From contig NZ_JABBND010000001.1 in assembly GCF_012933465.1 (NCBI RefSeq), positions 186,001 through 250,000 of the forward strand: a DNA stretch of 64,000 nt, read 5' to 3'. The translations under genes and the position numbers were made by a program. Positions 27,671-37,392 of this stretch are shown piece after piece (positions within the stretch are counted from its first letter, which is position 1; each line of letters opens with the position of its first letter). A model generated the notes under the pieces. The model was not told the origin of the DNA, made no database searches, and was given only the letters and a program-made list of their open reading frames with translations. The stretch comes from Actinomycetospora sp. TBRC 11914. GTDB taxonomy: Bacteria > Actinomycetota > Actinomycetes > Mycobacteriales > Pseudonocardiaceae.

Positions 27671-28783
27671 ATGGCCCGTCGACTCCCGACCGTCGACGCG
27701 CTCGGGGTCGCCGACGGCGAGCGCTCGGACGACCCGCTGCGGGTCGCGGTCGTCGCCCCTCCCTGGCTGGAGCTGCCGCCCGATGCGTACGGCGGCGTGG
27801 AGTCGATGTGCAGCGACCTCGTGGACGCCCTCGTCCGGCGCGGCGTCGAGGTCACCCTCCTGGCCCCGGGGCAGCACGGGACCGCCGCGGCCTTCCGCCC
27901 GACCGGGCCGGTCGCCGACTCCCGGCTGATGGGCCAGGCCCTCCCCGAGGTGGTGCACGCGGCGCAGCTCCCCGAGCTGCTGGCCGACCTCGGCGTCGAC
28001 GTGGTGCACGACAACACGCTCGCCGGCCCGCTAGTGGCCGCGGCGCACGGGCTGCCCACCGTGGTCACCGCGCACGGACCGGTGCAGGGCGACCTGGGGA
28101 CGTACTACCGGACGCTGTCGGTGGGCGCGTCGCTCGTGGCGCTCTCGGACGCGCAGCGCGGGGATCTGCCGTCGGCGCACTGGGCGGCGACGGTGCCCAA
28201 CGGGGTCCGCCCCGACCGGTTCCCGTTCCACGCGGAGAAGGGCGAGTACGCCCTCTTCCTCGGCCGCATGAGCCCGGACAAGGGCCCGGTGTCGGCCATC
28301 GACGCCGCCCGGGCCGCGGGCATCCCGCTGGTGATGGCGGCCAAGTGCCGCGAGGACTCCGAGGTGGCGTACTTCGACCGCGCCGTGGAGCCCCTCCTCG
28401 GCGGGGACGTGGAATGGATCGGCGAGGTCGGCGGCCGGCGCAAGCTCGACCTCCTCGCCGGCGCGCGCTGCCTGCTGTTCCCGATCGACTGGGAGGAGCC
28501 CTTCGGGATGGTGATGATCGAGGCCATGGCGTGCGGGACCCCCGTCGTCGCCCTGCGACGGGGCGCGGTGCCCGAGGTGGTCGACCACGGACGCACCGGG
28601 TGGGTGTGCGACCGGCCCGCGGAGCTGCCCGGGGCGCTGCTGCGCGCCCACGAGATCGACCCGCGGGACTGCCGCGCGGTCGTCGAGGGGCGGTACTCCG
28701 ACGCGGCGCTCGCCGCCAACTACGAGCGGGTGTACCGCCGGGTCGCCGCGGGGCCCCAGGAGGTGGCACGGCCCGCCTCCTGA
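27671..28783 (+). CDS. GT4-family glycosyltransferase
   Basis: A 370-residue retaining GT-B glycosyltransferase. The N-terminal domain holds the acceptor-binding start PDAYGGVESM, and the C-terminal domain has LFLGRMSPDKG (about residue 195) and the EX7E donor motif region in PFGMVMIEAMACGTPVV. It transfers a sugar from a nucleotide sugar; acceptor unknown. The ATG at 27671 is chosen over the open upstream frame because it has GGGAAGG before it and the upstream codons cover repeated non-coding DNA. It converges on the debranching-enzyme-like gene with a 5-base gap, which suggests a shared storage-carbohydrate context (inference). Confidence 0.9.
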   Translation: MARRLPTVDALGVADGERSDDPLRVAVVAPPWLELPPDAYGGVESMCSDLVDALVRRGVEVTLLAPGQHGTAAAFRPTGPVADSRLMGQALPEVVHAAQLPELLADLGVDVVHDNTLAGPLVAAAHGLPTVVTAHGPVQGDLGTYYRTLSVGASLVALSDAQRGDLPSAHWAATVPNGVRPDRFPFHAEKGEYALFLGRMSPDKGPVSAIDAARAAGIPLVMAAKCREDSEVAYFDRAVEPLLGGDVEWIGEVGGRRKLDLLAGARCLLFPIDWEEPFGMVMIEAMACGTPVVALRRGAVPEVVDHGRTGWVCDRPAELPGALLRAHEIDPRDCRAVVEGRYSDAALAANYERVYRRVAAGPQEVARPAS

Positions 28784-28788
28784 CGCGG

Positions 28789-30957
28789 TCAGGCGCGGGC
28801 GGGCGGCGTCGGCGACGGCGTCAGGTGGGACGGCAGGCCGTGCACGTCCCACCCGTCCGCGTCGACCTCGAGCTCCAGCCGCGCTCCCGCCAGCGGCAGG
28901 CGACCGGCCCGGAACGGCAGCATCGCCGCCGGCAGCGCCGGCTGGAGCTCCAGCCGGCCGCGCCGGACGTCGGGGTGGAACCGCAGCAGGGTCCGCAGCA
29001 GCGAGACCGGCGTCGCCGCCGCCCACGCCTGCGGGGAGCACGACGTCGGGTAGGGCACCGGGGCCGGGAACTCGTCACGACCGAAGCCGCAGAACAGCTC
29101 GGGCAGCCGGCCACCGAAGGCGCGGGCCGCATCGAGGATCCCCAGCGCCACCTGCTGCGCCTCGGCCACGAAGCCGTAGCGCATGAGCCCGGCGGCCACC
29201 AGGGCGTTGTCGTGCGGCCACACCGACCCGGTGTGGTAGCCCATGGGGTTGTAGGCACCCATGTCCGATGCCAGCGTCCGCACGCCGAACCCGGTCCACA
29301 TCGTCTCCCCCACCAGGCGACGGGCGACCTCCCCCGCTCGCTCCGGCGGCACGATCCCCGACCAGAGACAGTGGCCGATGTTGCTGGTCAGCGAGTCCAC
29401 CGGACACTTCTCGCCGTCGAGGGCCAGCGCGTACCACCCGCGATCGGGCAACCAGAAGCGCTCGTCGAAGCGCTCGCGGAGCGCCTCGGCGCGCTGCCGA
29501 TGGTCGGCCGCGGTCGCGGGGTCGTCGACCGCCTCCGCGAGCTCGGCACGGGCGCAGTGCGCCGCGTACACGTAGCCCTGCACCTCGGCCAGGGCGATCG
29601 GCGGCTCGGCGATCCGGCCGCCCGCGGTGGTGACCCCGTCGAACGAGTCCTTCCAGCCCTGGTTGACCAGCCCGCGGTCGGAGGCCCGCCGGTACTCCAC
29701 GAAGCCGTCGCCGTCGCGGTCGCCGTAGTGCTCCACCCACGCCATCGCCCGGTCCGCCGCGGGCAGCAGCTCGCGGAGGTCCGCGTCCGCCAGACCCCAC
29801 CGGTGCAGCTCGCCCAGCAGCACCACGAACAAAGGGGTGGCGTCCACCGTGCCGTAGTACGCGGACGACCCGACCCGGCCGACGCTCCCCTCCCGACCAC
29901 AACGCACCTCGTGGACGATCCGGCCGGGCTCCTCCTCGGTGATCGGATCGACCTTCCTGCCCTGCAGGTCGGCGAGCATGCGCAACGTCCCCAGGGCGAG
30001 CTCCTGGTCCACCGGGAGCGCCATGAGGCTGGTGAGCAGCGAGTCACGGCCGAAGAGCGCCATGAACCACGGTGCGCCGGCCGCCACGACCCGACGGTCG
30101 GGGTGGGCGGGATCGGCGATCTGGAGCGCGCCGAGGTCCTCGGTGCTCGTGTGCAGGGTGGTCTCGAGCCCCGGGTCGGGCGTCTCGGCCACCGGCGCCG
30201 ACAGTCGCCACCGGGCGATCCGTCGCGCGGCGTCGCCCTCCGGGCTCGCGTCGTCCGGCGCGGGCAGGGTGTCGTGCGGTCCGAGCGCGACCGTCACGGT
30301 CCAGCGGGTCCGCCACGTCGACCGGCCCGGGACGACGACCGTGTGCCGGAACGTCGTCCCCGCCGTCGCGGGGTCCCCGTCACCCACCACCCGCATCCGT
30401 GACCGCTGGGACGAGGACGCGAGCACGAAGGTCACCCCGAGCCCGTCGTCCTCCGTCGCGATCCGGGGCCGGGTGTCGACCCGGCTCTCCTTGACCTCGA
30501 ACAGATCGGCGAAGTCGGCCTCCACCTCGAGCTCGACGGTCAGCCCGGCCGCCTCCGCGGCCAGGTTGCGGATGGTCACCTCCTCCACCATCCCGTCGCC
30601 GACGCTGCGGGTCCGCTCGACCAGGAGGGTGGCGTCCGCCCGCCCCGTCCGCGGCGGCGTGCGCCCGACGAAGCTGGCGCGGAACCGCTCGCACTCGACG
30701 ACCCCGAGGGGCTCGACGGGGGCCCCGTCGATGCGCAGCCGCCACGCCGACACCACCCGGGTGTCGTCGACGAAGAGACCCTGGACCCCGCCCGGGTCCA
30801 CGTCCCCGCCGACCGCGGACAGGCAGAAGGACGTCCCGGCGACGAGGGTCGTCGTGCCCCCGTCGCCGCTGACCCGCGGCGGGGCCTCGTTCGAGACACC
30901 GGTACCCGCCGCGGGCCGGGCGCCGTCCGGGGATCCGAGTCCGCCGTGTCCCGTCAT
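28789..30957 (-). CDS. Glycogen-debranching-enzyme-like amylo-alpha-1,6-glucosidase
   Basis: A 722-residue protein. The N-terminal domain (to about 270) is the bacterial GDE N-terminal fold starting TTTLVAGTSFCLSAV with GLFVDDTRVVS. The C-terminal (alpha/alpha)6 barrel has FGRDSLLTSLMALP near residue 310, VNQGWKDSFDG near 440 and GSVWPHDNALVAAGL near 580. Such enzymes remove alpha-1,6 branches from glycogen-like glucans; the exact substrate of this actinobacterial group is not established. The ATG at 30957 overlaps the stop of the GlsB-like gene by 4 bases. Confidence 0.9.
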   Translation of the reverse strand: MTGHGGLGSPDGARPAAGTGVSNEAPPRVSGDGGTTTLVAGTSFCLSAVGGDVDPGGVQGLFVDDTRVVSAWRLRIDGAPVEPLGVVECERFRASFVGRTPPRTGRADATLLVERTRSVGDGMVEEVTIRNLAAEAAGLTVELEVEADFADLFEVKESRVDTRPRIATEDDGLGVTFVLASSSQRSRMRVVGDGDPATAGTTFRHTVVVPGRSTWRTRWTVTVALGPHDTLPAPDDASPEGDAARRIARWRLSAPVAETPDPGLETTLHTSTEDLGALQIADPAHPDRRVVAAGAPWFMALFGRDSLLTSLMALPVDQELALGTLRMLADLQGRKVDPITEEEPGRIVHEVRCGREGSVGRVGSSAYYGTVDATPLFVVLLGELHRWGLADADLRELLPAADRAMAWVEHYGDRDGDGFVEYRRASDRGLVNQGWKDSFDGVTTAGGRIAEPPIALAEVQGYVYAAHCARAELAEAVDDPATAADHRQRAEALRERFDERFWLPDRGWYALALDGEKCPVDSLTSNIGHCLWSGIVPPERAGEVARRLVGETMWTGFGVRTLASDMGAYNPMGYHTGSVWPHDNALVAAGLMRYGFVAEAQQVALGILDAARAFGGRLPELFCGFGRDEFPAPVPYPTSCSPQAWAAATPVSLLRTLLRFHPDVRRGRLELQPALPAAMLPFRAGRLPLAGARLELEVDADGWDVHGLPSHLTPSPTPPARA

Positions 30958-31220
30958 GTGCGGGCGCGCCGTCGCGCCACCACGCGGTAGAGGCCGAGCA
31001 CGATCAACGATCCGAGGAGGGCGAGCACCCATGTCCGGAGGTCGAAGAAGTCGCCGAGACCGGTCCCGAACAGGGCCTTGCCGATGAACCCGCCGAGGAT
31101 GGCGCCGACGATCCCCAGCAGGCCGGTCACGACGACACCGCCGGGGTCGTCACCGGGCATGACCAGCTTGGCCAGCGCGCCGACCAGCAGTCCCAGCACG
31201 ATCCACCCGAGAATTCCCAT
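30954..31220 (-). CDS. GlsB/YeaQ/YmgE-family stress membrane protein
   Basis: An 88-residue protein with three hydrophobic helices. The glycine-rich pattern GWIVLGLLVGALAKLVMPG, LLGIVGAILGG and a basic C-terminus (RRRART) is typical of the transglycosylase-associated/GlsB family, often induced by stress or stationary phase. The ATG at 31220 follows GGGAG with 5-base spacing; upstream codons are Arg-rich and not conserved. It is the first gene of a two-gene minus-strand operon with the debranching enzyme. Confidence 0.88.
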   Translation of the reverse strand: MGILGWIVLGLLVGALAKLVMPGDDPGGVVVTGLLGIVGAILGGFIGKALFGTGLGDFFDLRTWVLALLGSLIVLGLYRVVARRRART

Positions 31221-31434
31221 GATCGCTCCCTTGTCACGCTCTCGATCGCGCCTCCGCGTCGCCGGCGGGCCGGTCCCGACCGGGCGTGCCACGGAGGCGT
31301 CCACGATCAACCGCGCACGCACCGGCCGTCGCGGTCACGTCGGGTCGAGAACCCTCGGCCGCGCTCGTCCTGCCGTGCGAGACCGATCTCCGTCCGGTTT
31401 CGGACCGCGCGCGCGGCCACCACCCTCGGGCGGC

Positions 31435-32823
31435 GTGTTCCCTCCCGCGGGCCAGCCCTTCCTGGAGCAGGCACGCCAGCTCCAGGCCCTCTCGTTCGCC
31501 GCGCACATCCCGCTGGTGTGCTTCGGCATCGCCTTCCCGGTCCTCGTGCTGCTCCTCGAGGGGCTCCACCAGCGCACCGGCACCGTCGGGTACCGACGAC
31601 TCGCCCGCCGCTGGAGCCGGGTGATGGCGGCGCTGTTCGCGGTCGGGGTCATCACCGGCACCGTCCTCAGCTTCGAGATGGCCCTGCTCTGGCCCGCCTT
31701 CACCGCGACCTTCGGGAGCGTCTTCGGCCTCGGGTTCGCCATCGAGGGCTTCTCGTTCTTCACCGAGGCGGTCTTCATCGGCATCTACCTCTACGGCTGG
31801 GACCGGCTCCGACCCCGCGCCCACCTCGCGAGCGGTGTCCCGATCGCGGTGGCGGGTCTGACCGGCTCGTTCATGGTCATCGCGGTCAACGCGTGGATGA
31901 ACCATCCGGGGGGCTTCACGCTGCAGGACGGGCGGGTGGTCGACGTCCGGCCGGCCGAGGCGCTGTTCGCGAACCCGTACCTGTGGCACGAGTTCGTGCA
32001 CATGTACGTCGCGGCGTTCGTCGTCACGGGGTTCGTCCTGGCGGCCGTCTACGCCGTGTCCCGACTACGCCACGGCGACCGGGCCCACGACCGACTGGCC
32101 CTGGCGGTCTCGGTGACGATCGCCTCCGTCGCGGCGCCCCTCCAGGTGCTCGTCGGCGACTGGGCCGGCCGGGCGGTGGCGCGGTACCAGCCGGTCAAGC
32201 TGGCGGCGCTCGAGGGCCTCGGGCAGTCCACCGCGGGCGCACCGGTCCACGTCCTCGGCTGGTACACCGGCGACCGGGTCGTCGGCGGGATCGCGCTACC
32301 GCGGCTGCTGTCGCTGCTGGCCTTCCACGACCCGAGCGCCCTCGTCATCGGGCTCGACGCCGTCCCGGCCGACCAGGTGCCCCCGGTCAACGTCGTCCGG
32401 GTGTCCTTCCAGGCGATGGTGGGCCTGGGGACGCTGCTGGCCGTGCTGGGAGCGTTCTCGCTGGTCGTCGTCGTGCGTCATCGGCGACTGCCCACGTCGC
32501 GGTGGTGGACGCGGGCCGTCGTCGTGGCCGGGCCGGCGTCGGTGGTGGCGCTCCTGTGCGGCTGGGTCGTCACCGAGGTCGGACGTCAGCCCTGGACCGT
32601 CTACGAGGTGATGCGCACCCCGCAGGCGGTGACCGCGGCGCCGGGGATCCCGGTGGGCTACGCGGTGCTCGGCGCGGTCTACGCCGGGGTCGGCGTCGCG
32701 GTGGTGTGGGTGCTACGCCGTCTGGCGGCCATGCCGCTCCCCGAGGAGGTCCGGGACGAACCGCCTCCTGGTGCACCGCTCACCTCCTCGAGCGCCGGCG
32801 CGCGGGGAGGCGGTCCGGCATGA
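31435..32823 (+). CDS. cydA: Cytochrome bd ubiquinol oxidase subunit I
   Basis: The 462-residue heme-carrying subunit of the bd-type terminal oxidase, which reduces O2 with quinol in the membrane and protects under low oxygen or oxidative/nitrosative stress. Visible are His in FAAHIPLV (heme b595/d side), the two glutamates in AIEGFSFFTEAVFIG, the b558 histidine in WHEFVHMYV, the quinol-loop region GDWAGRAVARYQPVKLAALEG (in part) and the GRQPW signature. The Q loop is short, as in the CioA-type subfamily. The GTG at 31435 is the best start, about ten codons before the first conserved LEQARQLQAL; ribosome binding is weak. cydB overlaps the end. Confidence 0.95.
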   Translation: MFPPAGQPFLEQARQLQALSFAAHIPLVCFGIAFPVLVLLLEGLHQRTGTVGYRRLARRWSRVMAALFAVGVITGTVLSFEMALLWPAFTATFGSVFGLGFAIEGFSFFTEAVFIGIYLYGWDRLRPRAHLASGVPIAVAGLTGSFMVIAVNAWMNHPGGFTLQDGRVVDVRPAEALFANPYLWHEFVHMYVAAFVVTGFVLAAVYAVSRLRHGDRAHDRLALAVSVTIASVAAPLQVLVGDWAGRAVARYQPVKLAALEGLGQSTAGAPVHVLGWYTGDRVVGGIALPRLLSLLAFHDPSALVIGLDAVPADQVPPVNVVRVSFQAMVGLGTLLAVLGAFSLVVVVRHRRLPTSRWWTRAVVVAGPASVVALLCGWVVTEVGRQPWTVYEVMRTPQAVTAAPGIPVGYAVLGAVYAGVGVAVVWVLRRLAAMPLPEEVRDEPPPGAPLTSSSAGARGGGPA

Positions 32824-34064
32824 CCCTCGCCGAGCTCCCGCTGGTCATCGTCCTCGTCGGCCTCGCCGCCTACACCACGCTCGGCGGAGCGGACTTCGGC
32901 GCCGGGATGTGGCAGCTGACGGCCGGCCGGGGTCCGGCGGCCGAGCGACTGCGCGACCACGCCAACCATGCTCTGGCGCCGGTGTGGGAGGCCAACCATG
33001 TCTGGCTGGTCTTCGTCCTTACCGTGGCGTGGACGGCGTACCCGGTGCTGGTCGGCGCCGTCGCCAGCACCATGGTGGTGCCACTGTCCCTCGCTGCCCT
33101 CGGCGTCCTCGCCCGGGGCGCGGCCTACGCGTTGCACGCCGGCACCCGGACCCCGGGTGAGCGCCGGAGGGTCGACGCCGTCTTCGGAGCCGCCTCGGTA
33201 CTGACCCCCTTCGCGCTCGGCGCCGTCGTCGGAGGCGTCGTCTCGATGCGGGTGCCCGTCGGCAATGCCGCCGGGGGGCTGTGGACCAGCTGGCTCAACC
33301 CGTCGTCGCTGACCATCGGGATGCTGGCCGTCGTGCTGTCGTCGTTCCTCGCCGCGGTCCACCTGGCCGCGGACGCCGGCCGCGTCGGCGCACCCGACCT
33401 CGAGCGACGCTTCCGCGCGCGGGCTCTCGCCAGTGGTGTCCTGGCCGGGGTGATCGCCCTCGGCGGCCTGGTCGTGCTGCGCGTCGACGCTCCCGTGGTC
33501 GGGGCGGGCCTGCTGCGCCCACCCGGGCTCGTGGCGCTGGTGCTGTCCGCCGGAGCGGGCCTCGCCACCCTCGGCCTGGTGGCAGCACGCCGGCACGGCG
33601 CGGCACGGCTCACGGCGACCCTGGCGGTGGCCGCCGTCGTCGCGGGCTGGGGTCTCGCCCAACGTCCTGTCCTGCTGCCGGGCCTGACCGTCGACCAGGC
33701 GGCCGCACCGGCTCCCACGCTCGTCGGGCTGCTCATCGCGGTGGCCGGCGGTGCGGTGGTGCTGGCCCCGTCGCTCGGCCTGCTGTTCACCCTGGTGCTG
33801 CGCGGCCGCTTCGATCCCGCGACCGCCACGCCGCCCGGGCACCCCGAGGCCACGCGGGACGTCCCGGCTCCCACCCGATCGCACACCCGGCGCTCCTCGG
33901 TGGCGGCCGTCGGCCTCCTCGTGGCCGGTACGGGGCTGCTGACCGTGGCCGAGTCGGGGCAGGCCCACGCCGTGGGCGTGGTCGTCCTCGCCGCCGCCGC
34001 GGCGACCGGGGTCGCGGCGGCCCGGCCGTGGTCGCTGGCCGGAGCCGACCCACCACGGCCGTGA
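32820..34064 (+). CDS. cydB: Cytochrome bd ubiquinol oxidase subunit II
   Basis: The 414-residue partner of CydA, with about nine or ten membrane helices. The signature GGADFGAGMW near residue 22 and the WEANHVWLVF segment near 57 are diagnostic. A long C-terminal hydrophobic part follows. It starts with ATGA overlap on cydA. No cydDC transporter genes follow, which is usual in many actinomycetes where they lie elsewhere. Confidence 0.95.
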   Translation: MTLAELPLVIVLVGLAAYTTLGGADFGAGMWQLTAGRGPAAERLRDHANHALAPVWEANHVWLVFVLTVAWTAYPVLVGAVASTMVVPLSLAALGVLARGAAYALHAGTRTPGERRRVDAVFGAASVLTPFALGAVVGGVVSMRVPVGNAAGGLWTSWLNPSSLTIGMLAVVLSSFLAAVHLAADAGRVGAPDLERRFRARALASGVLAGVIALGGLVVLRVDAPVVGAGLLRPPGLVALVLSAGAGLATLGLVAARRHGAARLTATLAVAAVVAGWGLAQRPVLLPGLTVDQAAAPAPTLVGLLIAVAGGAVVLAPSLGLLFTLVLRGRFDPATATPPGHPEATRDVPAPTRSHTRRSSVAAVGLLVAGTGLLTVAESGQAHAVGVVVLAAAAATGVAAARPWSLAGADPPRP

Positions 34065-34086
34065 CACCGCCTCCGACCGGCGGAGC

Positions 34087-34140
34087 ATCCCGCTGCGGCC
34101 CGCCCCGGGGCCCGCGGCGCTCGCGCGGCGGCCGCGGGAT
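34087..34140 (+). terminator. GC-rich structured region after cydB
   Basis: A 7-base ATCCCGC/GCGGGAT inverted repeat (34087-34093/34134-34140) encloses the palindrome GCCCCGGGGC and further G/C-rich stems. It begins 23 bases after the cydB stop. There is no U tract. A TAGGGT at 34146-34151 just beyond could be a -10 box for the next gene, without an obvious -35. Confidence 0.4.
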
Positions 34141-34272
34141 CGACCTAGGGTTGGCCACCGAAGTCACCCGAGGTCACGGTGGGAGCCCGACGAGCGAGGG
34201 GCGACGCCCTGTCGTCGTCCCCGTCGTCCCAGCCGTCCCCGGGGTCCAGCAGGCCAGAGAGGCGGTCCGTCA

Positions 34273-36465
34273 GTGTCCGAGATGTCCGAGCGGTCGGGGC
34301 TGAAGGTCGACGAGCAGCTGCGAGCCTTCGTCGAGGAGGAGCTGCTCGCCAAGGTCGAGCTCACCGGCGAGCAGTTCTGGTCGACCCTGGCCGGCCTGCA
34401 GGAGCGGTTCGCGCCCCGGATCGCGACGGCGCTCGCCGAGCGCGACCGTCTCCAGGACCGGATCGACGCCTGGCACGCCGAGCACGGTGCGGGCTCCCGC
34501 GACGACTACGAGAAGCTGCTGACCGACCTCGGCTACCTGGAGCCGGAGCCCTCGAGCGTCCCGACGATCGACGTCGACCGGGTCGACCCGGAGATCGCCG
34601 AGGTCCCCGGCCCGCAGCTGGTGGTGCCGTCCACCAACGCCCGGTTCTCGCTCAACGCCGCCAACGCCCGCTGGGGCTCGCTGTTCGACGCGTTCTACGG
34701 CACCGACGCGCTTCCCCAGGACCACGAGCTGGCGAAGGGGTACGACGAGCGCCGCGGCGCGCAGGTCATCGCGGCCGCCGACGAACTGCTCGACGAGCTG
34801 TTCCCGCTCGAGCGCGGCAGCCACGCCGACGTCACGGCGTACCGCCCGTCCACCGACGGGCTGGCGGCCGACACCCCGGACGGCGCGGTCGGTCTCGCCG
34901 ACACGTCCGCGTTCGCCGGGTTCACCGCCCCGGACGCCGACGGCCGGGGCAACGTGCTGCTCGTCCGCCACGGCCTGCACGTCGACCTGGTGATCGACCC
35001 GGCCACCCAGGTGGGCCGACAGCACCACGCGGACGTCAGCGACGTCGTGCTCGAGTCGGCCGTCACCACGATCGTCGACCTCGAGGACTCGGTCGCGACG
35101 GTCGACGGCGAGGACAAGGCCCTGGCGTACCGCACGTGGCTCGGGCTGATGACCGGCGACCTGGTCGCGGAGTTCACCAAGGGCGGCGAGACCGTCACCC
35201 GGCGGGTCCACCCCGACCGCGAGTACACCGCCGCCGGGGCGAGCGCAGCGACGGGGAAGGGTTCCGACGGCTCGGCCCTGACGCTGCCGGGTCGCTCGCT
35301 GATGCTGGTCCGCACCTGCGGGCACCACATGACCACGAACGCGGTACTCACCGCGGACGGTGAGGAGGTCAACGAGGGCGTGCTCGACGCGCTCGTGTGC
35401 GCCGTCGCCGCCCTCTACGACCTGCGCGGGCTCGGACCGCACACCAACTCCCGCGCCGGCAGCGTCTATGTCGTCAAGCCCAAGCAGCACGGGCCGGACG
35501 AGGTCGCGCTGACCGTCGAGCTCTTCGCGGCGGTCGAGGAGGCCCTCGGCCTCGAGACGAACACGCTGAAGATCGGCATCATGGACGAGGAGAAGCGGAC
35601 GACGGCCAACCTGTCGGCCTGCATCGGCGCGGCCGCGCACCGCGTCATCTTCGTCAACACCGGGTTCCTCGACCGGACCGGCGACGAGATCCACACCTGC
35701 TTCGCCGCCGGGCCGGTGCTGCGCAAGGGCGACATGAAGTCGACGACCTGGCTGCAGACCTACGAGGACCGCAACGTCGACGTCGCCCTCGCGGCCGGTT
35801 TCTCACACCGCGCGCAGGTCGGCAAGGGGATGTGGGCCAAGCCCGCCGCGATGGCCGAGATGCTCGAGCAGAAGATCGGGCACCCGAAGGCGGGCGCGAA
35901 CACCGCCTGGGTGCCCTCGCCGACCGCGGCGACGCTGCACGCGCTGCACTACCTGCGCGTCGATGTGCACGCCGTCCAGTCCGAGCTCGCGCAGCGGCCG
36001 ATGGCCGACCGCCGCAACCTGCTGGAGCTCCCGCTCTCCGACCCGAGCACGCTGTCCGAGGACGACGTGCGCCGGGAGCTGGAGACCAACGCCCAGTCGA
36101 TCCTCGGCTACGTCGTGCGCTGGGTGGGCATGGGTATCGGCTGCTCGACGGTGCCCGACCTCGACGGGGTCGGGCTGATGGAGGACCGCGCGACGCTGCG
36201 GATCTCCAGCCAGCTGATCGCGAACTGGCTCGAGCACGGCGTCGTCGACGCCGACACGGTGCGCGAGACGTTCGCGCGGATGGCGGCTCTGGTCGACGAG
36301 CAGAACGAGGGCCAGGACGGGTACCCCCCGATGGCACCGGACCTGGAGAACAGCGAGTCGTTCCAGGCCGCCCTCGAGCTGGTCTTCACCGGCGGGAGCG
36401 AGCCGAACGGCTACACCGAGCGCGCTCTCACCCAGTGGCGGCGGAAGGCCAAGACGACCGCCTGA
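34273..36465 (+). CDS. glcB: Malate synthase G
   Basis: A 730-residue enzyme condensing glyoxylate with acetyl-CoA to malate, the second step of the glyoxylate route and of glycolate use. Length and motifs fit isoform G: TTIVDLEDSVATVDGEDK near residue 260, the VYVVKPKQHGPDEV region near 400, and KIGIMDEEKRTTANL near 435 (the segment around the active site). GTG at 34273 is preferred because GAGAGG lies 10 bases upstream; ATG at 34282 is the alternative. Isocitrate lyase is not in the window. Confidence 0.97.
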   Translation: MSEMSERSGLKVDEQLRAFVEEELLAKVELTGEQFWSTLAGLQERFAPRIATALAERDRLQDRIDAWHAEHGAGSRDDYEKLLTDLGYLEPEPSSVPTIDVDRVDPEIAEVPGPQLVVPSTNARFSLNAANARWGSLFDAFYGTDALPQDHELAKGYDERRGAQVIAAADELLDELFPLERGSHADVTAYRPSTDGLAADTPDGAVGLADTSAFAGFTAPDADGRGNVLLVRHGLHVDLVIDPATQVGRQHHADVSDVVLESAVTTIVDLEDSVATVDGEDKALAYRTWLGLMTGDLVAEFTKGGETVTRRVHPDREYTAAGASAATGKGSDGSALTLPGRSLMLVRTCGHHMTTNAVLTADGEEVNEGVLDALVCAVAALYDLRGLGPHTNSRAGSVYVVKPKQHGPDEVALTVELFAAVEEALGLETNTLKIGIMDEEKRTTANLSACIGAAAHRVIFVNTGFLDRTGDEIHTCFAAGPVLRKGDMKSTTWLQTYEDRNVDVALAAGFSHRAQVGKGMWAKPAAMAEMLEQKIGHPKAGANTAWVPSPTAATLHALHYLRVDVHAVQSELAQRPMADRRNLLELPLSDPSTLSEDDVRRELETNAQSILGYVVRWVGMGIGCSTVPDLDGVGLMEDRATLRISSQLIANWLEHGVVDADTVRETFARMAALVDEQNEGQDGYPPMAPDLENSESFQAALELVFTGGSEPNGYTERALTQWRRKAKTTA

Positions 36466-36518
36466 ACCGGGCTCCCCCGCCTCGCCGCCCGCGCGCGGGG
36501 AGAGCAGGATGCGGCGCC

Positions 36519-37283
36519 ATGACGGTGGCACTGGTGCACGGCAACCCGGAGAGCGCGGCCCTGTGGGACCCGCTCGTCGCCGAGCTGGCCCGCGCGGGCG
36601 TCGAGGACGTCGTCCGGCTCTCCCCGCCCGGGTTCGGCGTGCCCCTGCCGACCGGCTTCCCGGCCACCGTCACGGCCTACCGGGACTGGCTGATCGGCGA
36701 GCTCGAGCGGTTCGACCGGCCCGTCGACCTCCTGGGGCACGACTGGGGCGGGGGCCACGTCGTCACCGCGCTCATGGCGCGCCCGGAGCTGGTCCGCAGC
36801 TGGGCCAGCGACGCGCTGAGCCTCTTCGAACCGGACTACGTGTGGCACGACCTCGCACAGATCTGGCAGACACCGGACGACGGCGAGGCCCAGCTCGCCG
36901 AGATGTTCGGCGGGACCCCCGCGCAGCGGGCCGCCCAGATGGAGCAGCTCGGCGTGGGCCACGCCGAGGCCCTCCAGATCGCCGGTGTCCAGGGGCCGGA
37001 GATGACGCGGGCGATCCTCGCGCTCTACCGCTCGGCCGCCCAACCGGCCATGGCCGAGCTCGGGAAGGACCTCCCGACCCTGGCCACCCGCCCGGGCCTC
37101 GCGCTTCTCGCCACCGCCGACCCCTACGGCGGCTCCGAGGAGCTCCGTCGACGCGCCGCGGAGCGCGCCGGCGCCGAGGTCGCCGTGCTCGACGGGCTGG
37201 GTCACTGGTGGATGGCCGAGGACCCGGCCCGCGCGGCGCGGGTGCTCACCGCCTTCTGGCGCGCGCGGGCCTGGAGCGCCTGA
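36519..37283 (+). CDS. Alpha/beta hydrolase (haloalkane dehalogenase/epoxide hydrolase-like)
   Basis: A 254-residue alpha/beta-hydrolase. The oxyanion loop follows the first strand (LVHGNPES), the nucleophile elbow is GHDWGG with Asp rather than Ser, the acid would be near TADPYGG, and the base is the His in GLGHWW. An Asp nucleophile suggests dehalogenase or epoxide-hydrolase chemistry rather than an esterase. The ATG at 36519 gives MTVALVHGN. It starts 53 bases after the malate synthase stop, so co-transcription is possible, but no functional link is evident. Confidence 0.82.
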   Translation: MTVALVHGNPESAALWDPLVAELARAGVEDVVRLSPPGFGVPLPTGFPATVTAYRDWLIGELERFDRPVDLLGHDWGGGHVVTALMARPELVRSWASDALSLFEPDYVWHDLAQIWQTPDDGEAQLAEMFGGTPAQRAAQMEQLGVGHAEALQIAGVQGPEMTRAILALYRSAAQPAMAELGKDLPTLATRPGLALLATADPYGGSEELRRRAAERAGAEVAVLDGLGHWWMAEDPARAARVLTAFWRARAWSA

Positions 37284-37335
37284 CCCACACCGGCCGGTCC
37301 CACCCCATCCCCCACGACGTCCGGCCGTCACGTGT

Positions 37336-37392
37336 CAACGCGGGGCAAAGCACGCGTTGTGAGCGGAACTGCCTGGCCGATAGCCTTCGTGG
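37336..37392 (+). promoter_or_regulatory. Promoter and operator-like repeat for the PP2C gene; leaderless transcript likely
   Basis: TTGTGA (37357-37362) and TAGCCT (37381-37386) are spaced by 18 bases, a good housekeeping-type promoter. The predicted transcription start falls at or next to the GTG start codon at 37393, so the mRNA would be leaderless. A perfect inverted repeat CAACGCG/CGCGTTG (37336-37342/37353-37359) overlaps the -35 box and could be a repressor site. Confidence 0.6.
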